A stretch of 64,000 nt of DNA, from NCBI GenBank assembly GCA_028641055.1, contig CM054062.1, forward strand, positions 136,070,682 through 136,134,681. The letters run 5' to 3'. This DNA is from Alopecurus myosuroides. Its lineage: Eukaryota; Streptophyta; Magnoliopsida; Poales; Poaceae. A program made the position numbers and the translations under genes. Shown one piece after another: positions 1-12,515 of this stretch. Position 1 is the stretch's first letter. Each line of letters starts with the position of its first letter. A model generated the notes under the pieces. It saw only the letters and a program-made list of their open reading frames with translations, was not told the origin of the DNA and did no database searches.

Positions 1-108
1 TCTTTTGTTTCTTGCATCTCATTTGGTTTTGGTGACTTGCATAACATGAAAACAAAAAGTTTCAATTTTTAGTGATTTTTGGACTTTCCAAAAATCAGGG
101 ATGTTACA
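1..108 (-). repeat. 3' LTR fragment of the LARD-like element
   Basis: Almost base-for-base the same as 6262-6370 (one base difference in a T run and a few substitutions). On the minus strand this is the first 108 bp of the 3' LTR; the rest is outside the window. Confidence 0.85.
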
Positions 109-1421
109 GACTACCACCCTTAAAAGAAATCTCGTCCCGAGATTTTGGAAGGTTAGAAAGAAAGATTTGGGTAACTGGATTCCAAAACAACTGGATGGGC
201 TACCACCCTTAAAAGAAGCTTTGGCGGGTAGTCTATTTTCATTAGATTAGAGTGTAGATTGATTCTAGATTAGCTTGAGTAGATCTTTCCTTTGTGGTAG
301 AGGTGTATACCAACATAGGTATGTTGGACTACCTTTGACACTGAGGGGTCACTCTTTGGGTCAATCAAAAGTCTTTTGGTTACTCTCAACTTGGTCTTTT
401 GATTCCCTTGGAAATCCTCCTGTTGTCATCCTTGAATGCAAGCATCATGCTATTTCTAACAAAACTCTCATGGCAAGCAAAATCTTCCATTTGTTTGATA
501 CATCCAAAGTTGGCTTGATCCTACTTATTAGGCGGTTGGCATTGATCATGGATGTGATTGTTCCTTCACACAGAAGAAAGAAATTTGATACTAGCATTCC
601 TCAAATGGGATGGCTTGTGTATCAATAGGGTAAAGGTTGTATGATTTCAACTGGTTCTCACTGTGGTTGGTGAATGAGTATGGTGTTTGGGTTTGGTCTA
701 GTAGGGATGAGTAGAGATTTAGAAAGAGACTAAAGAAAGTTCCTACCTCACACAGCAGAACAAGGAAACTCATCTTTCAAACAACACATAACAAACATAT
801 AGCAACACATTCATCACACAAAACATCAAGGTTTTAGAAAACAACTAATATTGTCATACCACACTCATTGGTATGATCAATACACTAACACGTTAACGTT
901 GTTCTAACAAGGTAACTAGATTGGTGGTCTCATCTATATCTTCTTGAGTTTTCTTCAAATTCTTCTCTCCATATATTAGCTATTCTTGATTGTTGTGAAG
1001 TCTAGGTTTTTCTTCAAGTTCTCCATTTCATGTGGTGAAAATACTTCCTGCACTTCTTGGTATGGTCATCAACATTCCTGTCTTGATGGTATTGAAGAGG
1101 TAGGTCATCTAGAAATTTTAAGATGATTGTTTTGTTTATAGAAAGTTTGAACATAGAAAAATTTCAATCCTAGGGTGATCAAGGGGTTATTAACAACTTG
1201 TTGCAAATTGGATATTCACTATAGTGAGAGATACTGGCACCCGCTAGCCAATCAGGGAACGGTCTCGTGTCCGTGGACACGTAAAGTTGTCCGGGCCGCT
1301 TCATCTCACTATGCCGCTAGGATCCAAAATACTCTAAGGAGATAATAACATGATAAAAAAAATGGCTTCCAAACCTAAGGGTCTCGAATCCTACAGGCAA
1401 CACAATGCTCTGATACCATTT
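109..1421 (-). other. Non-coding interior of the LARD-like element
   Basis: On the minus strand the left end reads as a purine-rich tract (TTAAGGGTGGTAGTC) directly before the LTR start, which is a typical polypurine tract. No gag or pol similarity is visible in any frame; the 117-codon frame at 275-628 shows no recognisable domain. The right end holds the PBS. It probably carries only packaging and priming signals. Confidence 0.7.
1407..1418 (-). other. Primer-binding site, initiator tRNA-Met type
   Basis: The minus strand reads TGGTATCAGAGC, the standard plant retrotransposon PBS for initiator tRNA-Met, three bases inside the LTR that starts at 1422. Confidence 0.85.
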
Positions 1422-4400
1422 TGTAGAATCCCAACTTTTAATAAAGATGGAATACCTGTGTTATTGTGCTAGGCTAGCACCACAGTACAAAATGAAATAT
1501 CATGCAAATGCATCAAATTCTATTACATCGCATGATCCAGCCTTTACAAAATAGTATTAAAACTTGCATAGTCTTAGAAGACTAGTAGAAAACAAAGAAA
1601 TACAGCGGAAAACACAGTACAACATTGAGCCCATCTTCTTCATGTGCCACAGGCAAAACATGTTGGCGATAGTCTCGAGATCCTAAACGAAATCCTCACT
1701 CGTCTTCAGAAATATCTGCAATATGGAATATGCAGCCACAAGGGAGTCAATACAATTTAATGTATTGGCAAGTAACACTATGGTGGATATAAATGGCAAG
1801 ACTAATACTACATGCTTATTTGGCTGAGTGGAGTTTTGGCTAAGTTTTGCATAAAGCCAGTTTTCTCCTATCACTTTTGTAAAACAAGCTTTTCTTTTCA
1901 AAAGGGTGGCAACATTGGATTTAGATCCAAGCACCACCACTACTATTCACTTGGTCAAATTTTACTTGCTGAAATTGATGACGAGATTCTTTCGTCAATC
2001 CTTGTCCAGCTGCTCATAGTTGTCCATAACCGGGGACACGGCTAAGATCTTAGTTTGTTGACTCTGCAGAGGTTGTGCACTTTCACCCTTTGTCTTCAAT
2101 TAGCCCAAACATCCTATACACCCGGAGTGCATCATGGAAAGGAGAGAATTGAGACGAGATCTTTCAGAAGAAGAAGTCCAAACCCACCGGCAAGACCGTT
2201 CCACCTATAATTTTGCTACATCTGCTAGTCAAGCCTGGGCTGAACCCTCACAACTTACTTGATCAAGACAGAGCCCATATGTCAAAAGGTTGCACGGGAA
2301 GCTACTAAACTTAGAAGGACATAGTAATCTCTTTGTTCCTGGGTGGCCATCCGCAAGTGACAACCTCAAGTGGAATAACCCTTAGATAAGGGCCCTGAGG
2401 AAACACTCAACATAACCCAGTCTTACCACTTCCACCCAGGTGGTTCATTCATTAGTTATACTTAGGATTTTTCCTCAACATCTAGTATAACAATTTGTAA
2501 CATTGCATAGCACATAATAAATTCTAAGGCTATCAAAATAACAAGGTAAAAGGGATGGCTACACACTACTAGGATAATAGCATAGCATAGTATAACTTAG
2601 TAAAATTTCCTATCATGCATACTACTCAAAATCAACTAATGCATATAGAAAATAATGGGTAGTTGATGGTGTGTTACTTGCCTTGTTGAAGTTGGTGAAG
2701 CTATCACACTCTCTTCACAAAAGATCGTTGCTCTCCGTACAATCTATTCATTGAAAACACAATAACAAAATAAACAAGCATCCTAGCAATCACACACATA
2801 GGTGGAGAAAGCAAACATAGCAAATAACATAACAAAGGAGTTGGACCAAGTTGGCTAGGACAAGGTCAAGGTTTGAGTTTTGAAAGATTCATTCCATAAT
2901 GGTTCAATACATTGTTAAGGAGTTTCCAAGGGTTTACTTGGAAAGTACTAGGTTGTGTTTGATGTGATATAACTTTATTATAACCATACTTGTCGAGGAA
3001 GTTCCAAGAGTTCACTAAGAATAAACATATTACTTCTTCAACTAAAGTAATACATGCAAACACTTGGTCATATTCACCTTCAAAAATATTTGAGTGACTA
3101 TGTTAGTATTTTCCATTGTGGTTAGGGTAGGTCTACTAACTTCATTATCAAAGGGAAAAATGTTACTAAGTCTTGGGTTTTCCATTTGGGTCAATGGTTG
3201 GACAAAAATAACTTGTTATTCTTCAACTTGTATGGATTTCTTCTAGACCTCATGTGATTGCCTTCTTGAAGATCATCTTCATGCTTCTATTGTAGTCTTC
3301 TTCCTTGGATGGATTCTTCTCTTGGTCTTGATAAATTCTTCAGGGCTTTAATTCACTAATTGGTTTGGGTATGGGATGGGCACAAATACCACTAAGTCAA
3401 ATTGGAAAGAAAATAAGAAGAAGGATAGGAAGAGAGGGGGAGATGTTTTCTTCTAAATTTCTTCACACTTGTAATTCTTGAGTTTTCTTCTAGGTGTGGA
3501 GTACAAGTCTTTTCTTCAAAACTTCTTCATTGATCTTCCTTGTAGCTCTTCATGTTTCCACTAAGTTGAGAATGAAGTTTTCTTCTTGTGCTTGAGTCTT
3601 GATCTCCATTTTGCTAACTTGATGATTTCTTGAAGCAAGAATAGGGGAATGGAGAAGTAGATAGAAAGCAAAGGTACTAGGGTCTAAGGTTTACCACTTG
3701 GTCTTGTATGTGATTTACACATACTAGGTACTTGGTCTTGGCTCAAAAATAGCCATAACAACAAAGGTGGAAGTTTGGCTAAAATTACATGGTCATGGTC
3801 CAAGGTTGTCCAGAATGGTTGGGCAAGGTTGTTTCTGGTCCAAGGTTATCAAATGGTACAATTTTGCAAAAGGAACTATATTGAAATTATTTACAGAATT
3901 AAATCTATGTCAAAATTACTCAAATATTCTAATTTATTCTAAATTCAATTTTAATTTGATCAACAATTATTTTGGGACCGGGGATATGAAAGTACACATC
4001 CTAAGGTTTCCAAATATATTTTATTTACAATTTTTGGATTTGTAGAATTTGAATTATGCCAAATTTCATCAAACAACATATTTGAAATTGAACAATTTTA
4101 AGTTTGTCAAATTTGAATTTGGCCAGTGCCAAAATTTTCTAGATGTCAAGGGCTTTTCAAAAAGTCCAAGATTGCTAAATTTGACCAAGTGGTTGAAAAG
4201 ATATGATGATTTGAAGTTGCAGGGGCTTTTCTGCAAATCTGCAAAAAAATTCTATCGAGAGAAGAATTGAATTTACAGGCTGGCCACGTGGCTGGATCTG
4301 ATTGGTCAGGGGTGCTGACTGTGTGTCTGCGTGCCCTGCTGACTGGACGGGTGGCGTGGTTAAGTGATTGGGCATACCCCTTCGTGGGGATCTAATCCTA

Positions 4401-6370
4401 GCCGTTCATCTAATCTGACGGCAGAGGGGAGAGGAGGGGGGCTTACCGGAGTTTTCCGCCGGAAAATGGCGGCGTGGTGGTGCGGACGCTCGGGATCTTC
4501 ACGCCGGCAACGATCCGGTGGTCCTCGGGCTCGGGGAAGACCACGGTGACGCTCAGCGCGACACGGCGAACTCGCGGGTGGCCACGGCGCTTGCTCGCGC
4601 TTCCGGGAATGATGGCGCAACGCGGACGGTACAGCGACGAGCTCCAGCGAGTCTCGGGCGTAGATGGCGGCGGGGTCTCAGGGGTCCTCTTGCTCAACGG
4701 AGGATACCACGGGGTGCGGGACTCCAAAGTGAGCTCGATGGTGCGGGAGGCGCTCTCCATGACGGCCTCTGTGGACGGCGGCGCGCGAACGGAGACGATG
4801 AAACTCCGGCGTGTTTCGGATGACGCGAACGGAGACGATGAAATATCGGGAGGCATCAGAGGATGCCACGGGACAGAGGGAAAAGATGAGGTCCAAAGAG
4901 GGGCGGCTATACCCTGTGATGTCGCCGGAATCGACGAAAACTGCCGGCGGACCAAGCGTACTCCGGCGAGGAAATTCGCCCGATTGGGGGCACGATTAAG
5001 GGAGGAACGAGAGGGGAAAAGGAGAGGGAGGCCAGGGCTATAAGGGGAAGGCCTCGGGGCAGCGATTAACGCTCTTAATCGCGAGCAATTTCGGCGAGGA
5101 GAAACGGCAGTGGCAGTTTCTGCCAGAGCTTGAAGGCGAGGTGATGTCATTGATGACATCATTATTTTTTTTCTTTTTAATTTCTGTTTAATCATTTCTT
5201 TAATAACTTCTGTATAAAAACTCCAATTGGCATGAGACCAATTTCCAAATTCTTAAAATTTAATTTCCTTTCGAGAAAAACCATTTTCACAAACTTTTGA
5301 ACATATTACATTTTTGAATTATGAAATTTGAATAATTCATTAAAAGTGACTTAATAGCATTTTTAATAGAAAATCAAATTTGATTTTGAGAAAGGGTTTT
5401 ATAAAAATTAAGAGACATTATATAAGTCAAATATCATTTTTGAAAATCATTTACACTTGTTTTGCTATTTTATATGTTGAAATAAAAATGATTTCACTAA
5501 TAGCATATTAATGCCATTTTAAAAATATCAATTATATAAATGAAAATTATTGGTTGAATAAAATATCAGAGACATCAATGTGATCAAATGACATATTCCA
5601 AAATCATTTTTAATGGTTTTCATACTTTATGACTTTAAAATATGAAGAAACAATGATAGTCACTTAATAGAAAACATTAATTTTTATATGATTAAAACAA
5701 TTTTTAGAAATATTTTCTATGGTTCAACTATTGTTTTCTAAGACCCTTTTAGGAACTATCATATTGTATATATATTCAACATATTAGTGAAACCACAATT
5801 AGTATCCTTTTGTTATATTTCAAACATAGAGAATTATTTAATAAATTTGGAAATGGGGTTTAGTAAAAGCAGAAAGGTTTTCCCAAATGAAAACATTGTT
5901 TTCCCAAAGTATCTTACTTGTTTTCATAAACAATTTATTTCTATAGCACTATATTATTTTGTTGATTGACATAACACTTGGAAAACAAGGATCCAACTTA
6001 TATCTATTTTGGGGTTATCAATAATAGTGAAACCCTTTTTAGAGACAAGAAGAAAATATTAGAGATAACAATTCTCTAGTTCTTATATATCAAAAATATT
6101 TTCAAGATCATAATTGGGTTGAAAACATGTTTGGTGTAAGGGTTTTCTTAAGAAGAAATATTTTCTTTATGTAGAAATATTTATTTTGAAATGACTTTAG
6201 GGTTTATGGAATAGAGGTATATTGGATTTTCATTTCCAAAACATTAGAACATGTATTGTTTTCTTTTGTTTCTTGCATCTCATTTGGTTTTTGGTGACTT
6301 GCATAACATGAAAACAAAAAGTTTCCATTTTTAGTGATTTTTGGACTTTCCAAAAATCAGGGATGTTACA
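1422..6370 (-). repeat. 5' LTR (about 4.95 kb) of the LARD-like element
   Basis: TG..CA termini with an 11-bp imperfect terminal inverted repeat. The LTR is compositionally mosaic: AT-rich at 5160-6370 and 1422-4300, with a GC-rich block at about 4360-5110. A TATA-like CTTATAG on the minus strand (5036-5048) precedes the GC-rich block, so that block is the likely transcribed leader. It contains a short direct repeat with the word GCGAACGGAGACGATGAAA at about 4789 and 4831. The open frames in the GC-rich block are compositional and match no known protein. Confidence 0.8.
5036..5048 (-). promoter_or_regulatory. Candidate LTR TATA box
   Basis: The minus strand reads CCCCTTATAGCCC at the border between the AT-rich LTR start and the GC-rich downstream block, where a U3/R promoter is expected. 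Confidence 0.4.
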
Positions 6371-6375
6371 CATAT

Positions 6376-8108
6376 TGTGGATAGGAAGGGTGCTGAAAAT
6401 CCTGTTGCTGATAATCTGTCTAGATGAGAAAATATCCCTGATGACCCTATTCTTGTTAATGATAGTTTTCCTAATGAACAGTTAGCTGCAATAAAAGTGA
6501 GCTCTCAAGAGAGTCCATGGTATGCTTATTATGCTAACTTTATTGTTTCCAAGTATTTGCCTCCTACCTTCACAACTCAGCAAAGAAGAAAATTCTTCTA
6601 TGATTTGAGGCATTATTTTTGGGATGACCCACACTTATATAAAGAAGGTGTTGATGGTATTATGAGAAGATGTGTTCCTGAAAATAAATAGCAAGAGACA
6701 TTGATAAAATATCATAGTAGTGCCTATGGAGGACATCACGCTGGAGATAGAACTGCACATAAAGTCCTATAGTCAGGTTTTTATTGGCCTACTCTCTTTA
6801 AAGATGCTAGGAAATTTGTTTTATCTTGTGATAAATGTCAAAGGGTTGGAAATATTTCTAGACGTAATATAATGCCTATGAATTATTCTCTTGTTATTGA
6901 ACCGTTTGATTGTTGGGGTTTTGACTTCATGGGTCCTTTCCCTCCTTCAAAAGGATACACTCATATTCTTATTGCTGTTGATTATGTCACTGAATGGGTA
7001 GAAGCTATACCTACTAAAAGTGCTGATGGTGAAACCTCATTAAAAATGCTTAAAGATATTATTTTCCCTAGGTTTGGTGTGCCTAGATATCTTATGACTG
7101 ATGGGGGTTCTCATTTTATTCATGGTGGTTTTAGAAAAAACTCTTGCTAAATATGATGTTAATCATAGAATTGCTTCACCCTATCATCCCCAAACTAGTG
7201 GACAAGTAGAATTATCAAATAGAGAAATCAAATCTATCTTGCAAAAGACTGTTAACAAATCTAGAAAAATTGGGCTAAGAAATTAAATGATGCTCTGTGG
7301 GCTTATAGAACTGCTTACAAAAATTCCATGGGCATGTCTCCTTATAAAATGGTTTATGGAAAATCTTGTCACTTGCCCCTAGAATTATAACACAAAGCTT
7401 ATTGGGAAGTGAAAGACCTAAATAGAGATTTTAAACTTGCTGATGAGAAAAGGCTGCTTGACTTAAGTTCTTTAGATAAATGGAGAAGTGAAGCATATGA
7501 AAATGCTAAGCTCTTTAAAGAGAAAGTTAAAAGGTGGCATGATAAGAGAATTATTAAAAGAGAATTTCATGTTGGTGAGAAAGTGCTATTGTATAGGTCT
7601 CGTCTCAGATTTTTTTGCAGGAAAATTACTCTCGAGATGGGAATGACCTTTTGTTATTGAAGAGGTATATCATTCAGGGGAAATTAAAATTGTTTCCCTT
7701 CAAGACAACTCTTCACAAGTGGCGAATGGCCAAAGACTCAAGCATTATATTTCTGGAGATCCTTATAATGAAAATGTTGATTGTATTCAAGCCATGATCC
7801 CGGAGGAGTTTATTAAGAAGCATATTTCAGAAACTGCAGAGTCAGTTTTCGAATCGGTAACAGTTTTGGTAAGAAAATGTTTGCGAAACATCTTTCAACT
7901 TATATTTTTACTGTATTTGGAAAATATGAAAAATTATGAGCCAGAAACGAGAGGGAGACGGAGCCCGGAGGCTCCACACCATAGGGTGGCGCGGGCCCAC
8001 CCCTGGCCGCGCCAGCCCATGGTGTGGGCGCCCCGGAGCCCCTTTCCGACTCGTTTTCTACCTGGACTTTCCTTTCGTTATGAAACTTTTTGCTATATAA
8101 TCCCCTGA
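6376..8108 (+). pseudogene. Athila-like pol remnant: RNase H end and integrase
   Basis: The frame starts with VDRKGAENPVADNLSR, the usual end of the Gypsy RNase H domain. It continues through the integrase zinc-binding region (histidines in YGGHHAGDRTAHK, cysteines in SCDKCQRVG) and the catalytic core: Asp in GFDFMGPF, Asp in LMTDGGSHF and Glu in [12 protein letters not shown] are all still present. The C-terminal part (GEKVLLYRSRLRFF, then PFVIEEVYHSGEIK in another frame) follows. Damage includes a TGA at 6425-6427, TAG at 6689-6691 and 6770-6772, a stop near 7387, and frameshifts near 7135, 7270 and 7615. The reading runs on to a stop near 8106. Integrase would insert element DNA; this copy cannot make it. 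Confidence 0.85.
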
Positions 8109-8195
8109 ACCCCTCGAGGTCCGTATATCGTTTTCTCATCGTGTTTATGTTTCGATCTGTTTCTGCCAGGATCTGTTTTCAGGTTTAGAAGCATC

Positions 8196-8744
8196 ATGGT
8201 CTCCGCCAACGACAACAAGGGGAAGGGACCCAAGGAAGATGATGTCCAAGACCAGAAGCCGGAGGAGGAGATCGAGAGTGGAGCTGAAGGAGATGTAGAA
8301 GAAAACCCACGAGTGCGTCCACGCACCACCGTTGCAAGCATTGGGGTGGTGGCTAACCCGTTGAAGCTCAAGAGAAACGCGCGGATGAGCACCGGAGGGA
8401 AGATTCCACGTTACTCCCTGGCTTCGAAGACACCTACTACGGGAGTCAAGAACTACTTCCACACATTAATTCATGATTATCAGAGCAAAAATGTGCCCAA
8501 TAGGGATTTTCCCTCTATGTGGGATATGAATCGTTCAAACCGTGCAGATGAAGGAAGCTCTCAACCTAAGGAAGAGTGGGGGAAAAATCTTGGTGGCTGG
8601 GATTCACCGTCTGAAAGGCATGCAAACTGCATTGATCGCAATACGGAGGTGATGCGTATGATTATGTTCGCGATTGAAGATCTGAAGAAATCTATTGATA
8701 AGCTCATCGAGAAGGATTCACCACCACCACTGAAGAATTATTAA
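8196..8744 (+). CDS. Downstream ORF of the Athila-like element, unknown function (182 aa)
   Basis: An intact 182-codon frame begins with ATG in the context ATCATGGTCTCC, 87 bp after the pol frame ends. The product is hydrophilic with a charged, Lys/Glu-rich N-terminal third (residues 1-50) and a C-terminal segment resembling a short helix (RMIMFAIEDLKKSIDKLIEK). No signal peptide, membrane segment or zinc motif is visible. In Athila elements extra ORFs occupy this position, some env-like, but nothing here supports an envelope. It is the only undamaged frame left in this element. I do not recognise its function. Confidence 0.5.
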   Translation: MVSANDNKGKGPKEDDVQDQKPEEEIESGAEGDVEENPRVRPRTTVASIGVVANPLKLKRNARMSTGGKIPRYSLASKTPTTGVKNYFHTLIHDYQSKNVPNRDFPSMWDMNRSNRADEGSSQPKEEWGKNLGGWDSPSERHANCIDRNTEVMRMIMFAIEDLKKSIDKLIEKDSPPPLKNY

Positions 8745-9870
8745 ACCCAAAACCTTGCCATTCATGTCCACCATACCTACCCACATGTGGTATTTCACCG
8801 CCACTCCAACTAAACTGCTCATTTGCTACTTTTAGAACTTTCAAATTACTCCTGTTTTGTGTTCCTGTTTTAGCTCATGAGGATGCAAATAGATAAACTT
8901 TATCTCACTTGTTGATTGGACTCACACACCTGGACTAGTGGCTTCATCCGCTTCTCAAAATGCTAGAAGAGTTGGCAGCGGGGTGCCCAGCCCCAAATAA
9001 TAATACAAATTCTCTTCACCCTTTTTTCCCCCGATTTATCAGTCAAAGTATAATTGTGTAAACAAAAGAGAAAGAGGGATGGCCTTCTATACCAGTTGCA
9101 TCCTTCTATGGGAGCCGCTCTTCTGAGTCTAGTTGGCTTGTGATGTACTGTATTTTTTGTTTGCCATTCGTTGACATATATACACCTATCAAAATTTAGA
9201 CACTCCTCCACGGTTTGTGATTGTTGGCAGGCACCCGAGGATTCGGTTAGCCATGATTTGTGTAAGATGGATGGGAGGAGTGTCATGAATTTTATACCTA
9301 TGTTTATTAAAATAAAAGCTCTAGCACATGAGTGATCAATGCTTCCCTCTGCGAAGAGCCTATCTTTTACTTTTATGTTGAGTCAATAAACCCATTTCCT
9401 TCTGTCTCCAGCAAGCATTTGAGTTGTTGTGATCACATCATCTATATGTTGATTTATTCAATCATGTTTTCTATCCTTCTTTGTTTAGCACATGCTTTAA
9501 CATCTGAATGAATATTACTTTGAAAGCTATGAATCACTGTAAAAGAGTGTTATAATTAAACATGTTAAGCCCTACACTATAAACCTTGTTATAAAGACTT
9601 CACCTAAGATAAGTATAATGTCATTAAATGTTCTCTGACCAAGAACGAAGTTTGCCATTACCAATTTTGATTCTCTCTTTTGTATCTTTGTTTGTGACTA
9701 CCTTTACTTGTTTCAAGTTAAGTTATATGAGAGGAAGTTGCTGTCTGTAATGATTGGTGCATAGGTAAATGTGATGCTTCTTGTCCGTATTTTATTTATC
9801 GACTCTTCACTCCATAAACATGTGGTCATGTTTTCTGAGTTCAGTTTCGCTTGGGAACAAGCGAGGTCTA
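8745..9870 (+). other. Non-coding 3' region of the Athila-like element
   Basis: About 1.1 kb without a supported gene. The part at about 8755-9350 is clearly homologous to about 58735-59345 in the non-autonomous element; for example both contain the word GGGAGCCGCTCTT and both run through the same order of short blocks. The remainder is AT-rich with no coding signal. Confidence 0.7.
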
Positions 9871-9884
9871 AGCTTGGGGGGAGT
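9871..9884 (+). other. Polypurine tract
   Basis: AGCTTGGGGGGAGT immediately precedes the LTR start TGATACGTCC, the expected plus-strand priming site. Confidence 0.75.
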
Positions 9885-11395
9885 TGATACGTCCATTTTG
9901 CATCACTATTTTATATCATAATTTTCTGTTATTCATCGATATATTTCATGTTATGATGCATCTCTTATGTTATTTTATCTTAATTTGCATGTTTTATAAT
10001 TTTTGGAGAATAAACACCGGGACCAGAAATCTAATGGAAAAAGCACCGTCGAGATACCATATTTGAGAAGGTCAGAAGAAGAAGGGGGGCATCCGGGGGT
10101 TCCTAAAAGTCCAGAGGAGGAACTCAGCCAGAAGGAGAGCCGGAGGGAGGCCACCAGGGGCCCACACCTAGGGGTGGCGCGCCCCCCTGGCCGTGCCACC
10201 TAGGGGTGTGGCCATCCTGGCCCACCTCCGGGGGTCATCTTTGGCCCCCTGACCTCAAGGGAACCCTAAGCCTCATTCCATCCTCGAAGAATTATTCCGC
10301 CGCCGCTGCGGGGCGGAAAACACCCGAGAGAGAAAAGCTCTCTGGCAGGGAGAAATATGTCGGGGAAATTCCTCCCCGGAGAGGGGAAATCACCTCCATC
10401 GTCACCGTCATCACTCCGGGCATCATCAAGATCGTCATCATCATTGTCATCACCACCAGCACCATCACACTCATCATCCACCGTCATCCCGCTATAACAA
10501 TCAGGGGCCTGTATCGTTGTTTTGCATTAGATCTCTCTCCCGGTGTGGATTACTTGCTAGTTGTTGATGCTTCTCAGATTTATCGGTGTTTGCACTTTAT
10601 GACCATATTGTTATCATCCATTATATCACCTCTGATTATGATCCATATGATATGTTGCGAGTAGTTCGTGTTGTTCTTGAGGACATGGGAGAAGTCAAAT
10701 TGTTAGTAGTGAAGTAATGTTGAATAATATTTAATGTTTGATATTTAAGTTGTGGTGTTATTCTTCTAGTAGTGTCATGTGAACGTCGACTACATGATAC
10801 TTCACCATTTATGGGTCTAGGGGAATGCATCGTGTATTTGGCTACTAATTGTAGGGTTGCCGGAGTGACAGAAACCTAAACCCCCGTTAGGAAACCATTC
10901 CACGAGGGAGCGTAGGACCCCGAAGTTTAAAGTTGTGGTTAGATTTATTTCTTAATTACTTTATTGTAGTTGCGGATGCTTGCAAGGGGTATAATCACAA
11001 GTATGTATTAGTCTTGGATGGGACGGTGCATTAGCATAGGTTCACCCACACAACACTTATCAAAACATCGAACATTATTCAGCTGCATGGAACAAAAGCA
11101 CTTGACAGAAACCTCCCGTGTGTCCTCGAGAACGTTTGTTAATCATAAGTAAACTCACCGGATTGTCCTTTGCTACAGAAACGATTGGGCCACTTGCTGT
11201 AATTATTACTATTGCATTTTATTTACTCGCACTTTATTTATCTGCAATATCAAAAACCCCTACAAATCTATTTTCCAGTATTTACAGTTATTCCTTAGTC
11301 GAAACTGCTTGTCAACACATTCTGCTCCTCGTTGGGTTCGACACTCTTATTTATCGAAAGTACTACGATACACCCCCTATACTTCTGGGTCATCA
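9885..11395 (+). repeat. 3' LTR of the Athila-like element (1511 bp)
   Basis: Starts TGATACGTCC right after the polypurine tract and ends TGGGTCATCA, a matching TGAT..ATCA inverted pair. The GC-rich block near 10080-10260 and the His-like CATCATCACC run near 10430-10490 are LTR sequence, not genes. No second LTR copy is in the window. Confidence 0.8.
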
Positions 11396-12320
11396 CATGT
11401 TTAGATCTCGTGAGCTGCCTATCGTGATCGAGATTGATCTTATGTAATTCTATATGCTGTGTTTCCTGGGATCCGATGAATATTGAACTTATGCCAAGTT
11501 GATTATAGTCTTTATTTCCATATACTATTTGTGATCTTGCATGCTTTCCATTGCTAGTGGTTGCTCTGGCCAAGTAGTTGCTAGTGACTCCAAGAGGGAG
11601 TATTTATGCTTGATAGTGGGTTCATGCCTCCTCACCACCTTGCTCGAGTGAAAGAAACGTGAAGGGGGAGGATGTGCTCTTGCCATTAGGGAGAAAATAT
11701 CGGTGAGAGTGCCCGCCTGCATAATCATTGCTTACATTATAAACTTTGTTTAATGCAGTTATCTGTTGCTTGCAACTTAATATCTAAGGGGGTTCGGATG
11801 ATAATCTAAGGGTGGATTATTAGTCATAGATGCAGATGGATTTCGGTCTATGTATATTGTTGTAATGCCCGCACTAAATATCATAGTAATCATCATGTTA
11901 TATTGTGCACTACGGTGCAACTCTATTTGTCAATTGTCCAGCTGTAATTTCTTCACCCAGCATGTTATCTTTATGGAGAGACACCACTAGTGAACCTATG
12001 AACCCCGGTCCATTTTCCACACTATTAAACCAACCACAACAATTTCCTGCTCTCTTTACATACTGCAAGTATACATCATTTTCCACAATATACGTCTAAT
12101 ATTTGTTTTCAGCAAGACCGGTGAGATTGACCACCTCACTATACCGTTGAGACAAATTATTTTGGTTGTGTTGTGTGCACGTTCCACGTTGTTGCTGACA
12201 CCGGTGAAGTGTCATCACCACCGTCAGTGGCATCAACCTTCCGAATGTTCTCTTTCTCCTACTGGATTGATAACCTTGGTTCTTAACTAAGGGGAAAACT
12301 CCTACCGCTGTGCTCATCAC
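11396..12320. other. Relic repeat sequence, possibly part of an older LTR
   Basis: No supported gene. The style (short T-rich words, the run TTTTCAGCAAGACCGGTGAG near 12108, the ending CTCCTACCGCTGTGCTCATCAC) resembles internal parts of Triticeae Gypsy LTRs, but no partner copy is in the window and I cannot place it in a family. Confidence 0.3.
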
Positions 12321-12331
12321 ACCCTCCTCTT

Positions 12332-12515
12332 GGGGTATCCCAACGAGTGCAAGATCTGCACCATCAGGCCTGGGGTTGCCGGCGGTAATTTCGGCCCAAT
12401 CTGGCGGTTTTTAGGCTTCCGGGGGGTGAGTGGGATGTTTTCCTCCACCGGTGAAAAAAAAAAGCCGAAAAAGTGTCCTGGGGGCGCCGTGGGGGTGAGT
12501 GGAGATGCTCTAAGT
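12332..12515. repeat. Possible GC-rich MITE
   Basis: A GC-rich block of roughly 180 bp ends in GTGGAGATGCTCTAAG, a terminus common in grass DNA-transposon MITEs. The opposite end (GTGCAAGATCTGCACC) is only a weak inverted match and no target duplication is clear. Confidence 0.3.

Larger units (their letters stand above)
1..6370 (-). mobile_element. LARD-like LTR retrotransposon (very long LTR, non-coding interior), minus orientation
   Basis: The first 108 bases and the stretch around 6260-6370 are nearly identical and both end in GGGATGTTACA. The full LTR runs 1422-6370, opening with TGTAGAATCCC and closing with GGGATGTTACA, an inverted-repeat pair with TG..CA ends. A minus-strand initiator-Met PBS (1407-1418) abuts it, and a purine tract lies beside the other LTR at 109-125. 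The interior is only about 1.3 kb and has no coding capacity. An LTR near 4.95 kb with a non-coding interior fits the LARD class known in Triticeae (Sukkula is the type I would compare first). The 3' LTR continues to the left of the window. The candidate 5-bp target site on the right is CATAT (6371-6375); its partner is out of view. The element interrupts the Athila-like element that follows. Confidence 0.82.
6371..11395 (+). mobile_element. Athila-like Ty3/Gypsy retrotransposon, 3' half
   Basis: Right of the LARD insertion the sequence enters in the middle of a Gypsy polyprotein (end of RNase H, integrase), then an extra ORF, about 1.1 kb of non-coding sequence, a polypurine tract and a complete LTR (9885-11395, TGAT..ATCA). 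The 5' half lies left of the LARD, outside the window. Integrase followed by an extra ORF and a long non-coding 3' stretch fits the Athila lineage. Several stops and frameshifts show it is dead. Its 3' non-coding region is shared with the non-autonomous element at 54.9-61.2 kb. Confidence 0.8.

Noticed and set aside
1407..1418. TGGTATCAGAGC-type matches here and near 19315 and 21754 as possible tRNA genes
   Set aside because: Only the 3' end complement is present, next to LTRs, so these are primer-binding sites.
4364..5195. Long overlapping GC-rich frames on both strands (up to 250 codons)
   Set aside because: They sit inside the LARD LTR, overlap each other in several frames and match no domain; low stop density is due to GC content.
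10003..10664. Frames in the Athila-like LTR with runs of Ile/Thr or Asp
   Set aside because: Translations of a CATCATCA-type low-complexity stretch within a defined LTR.
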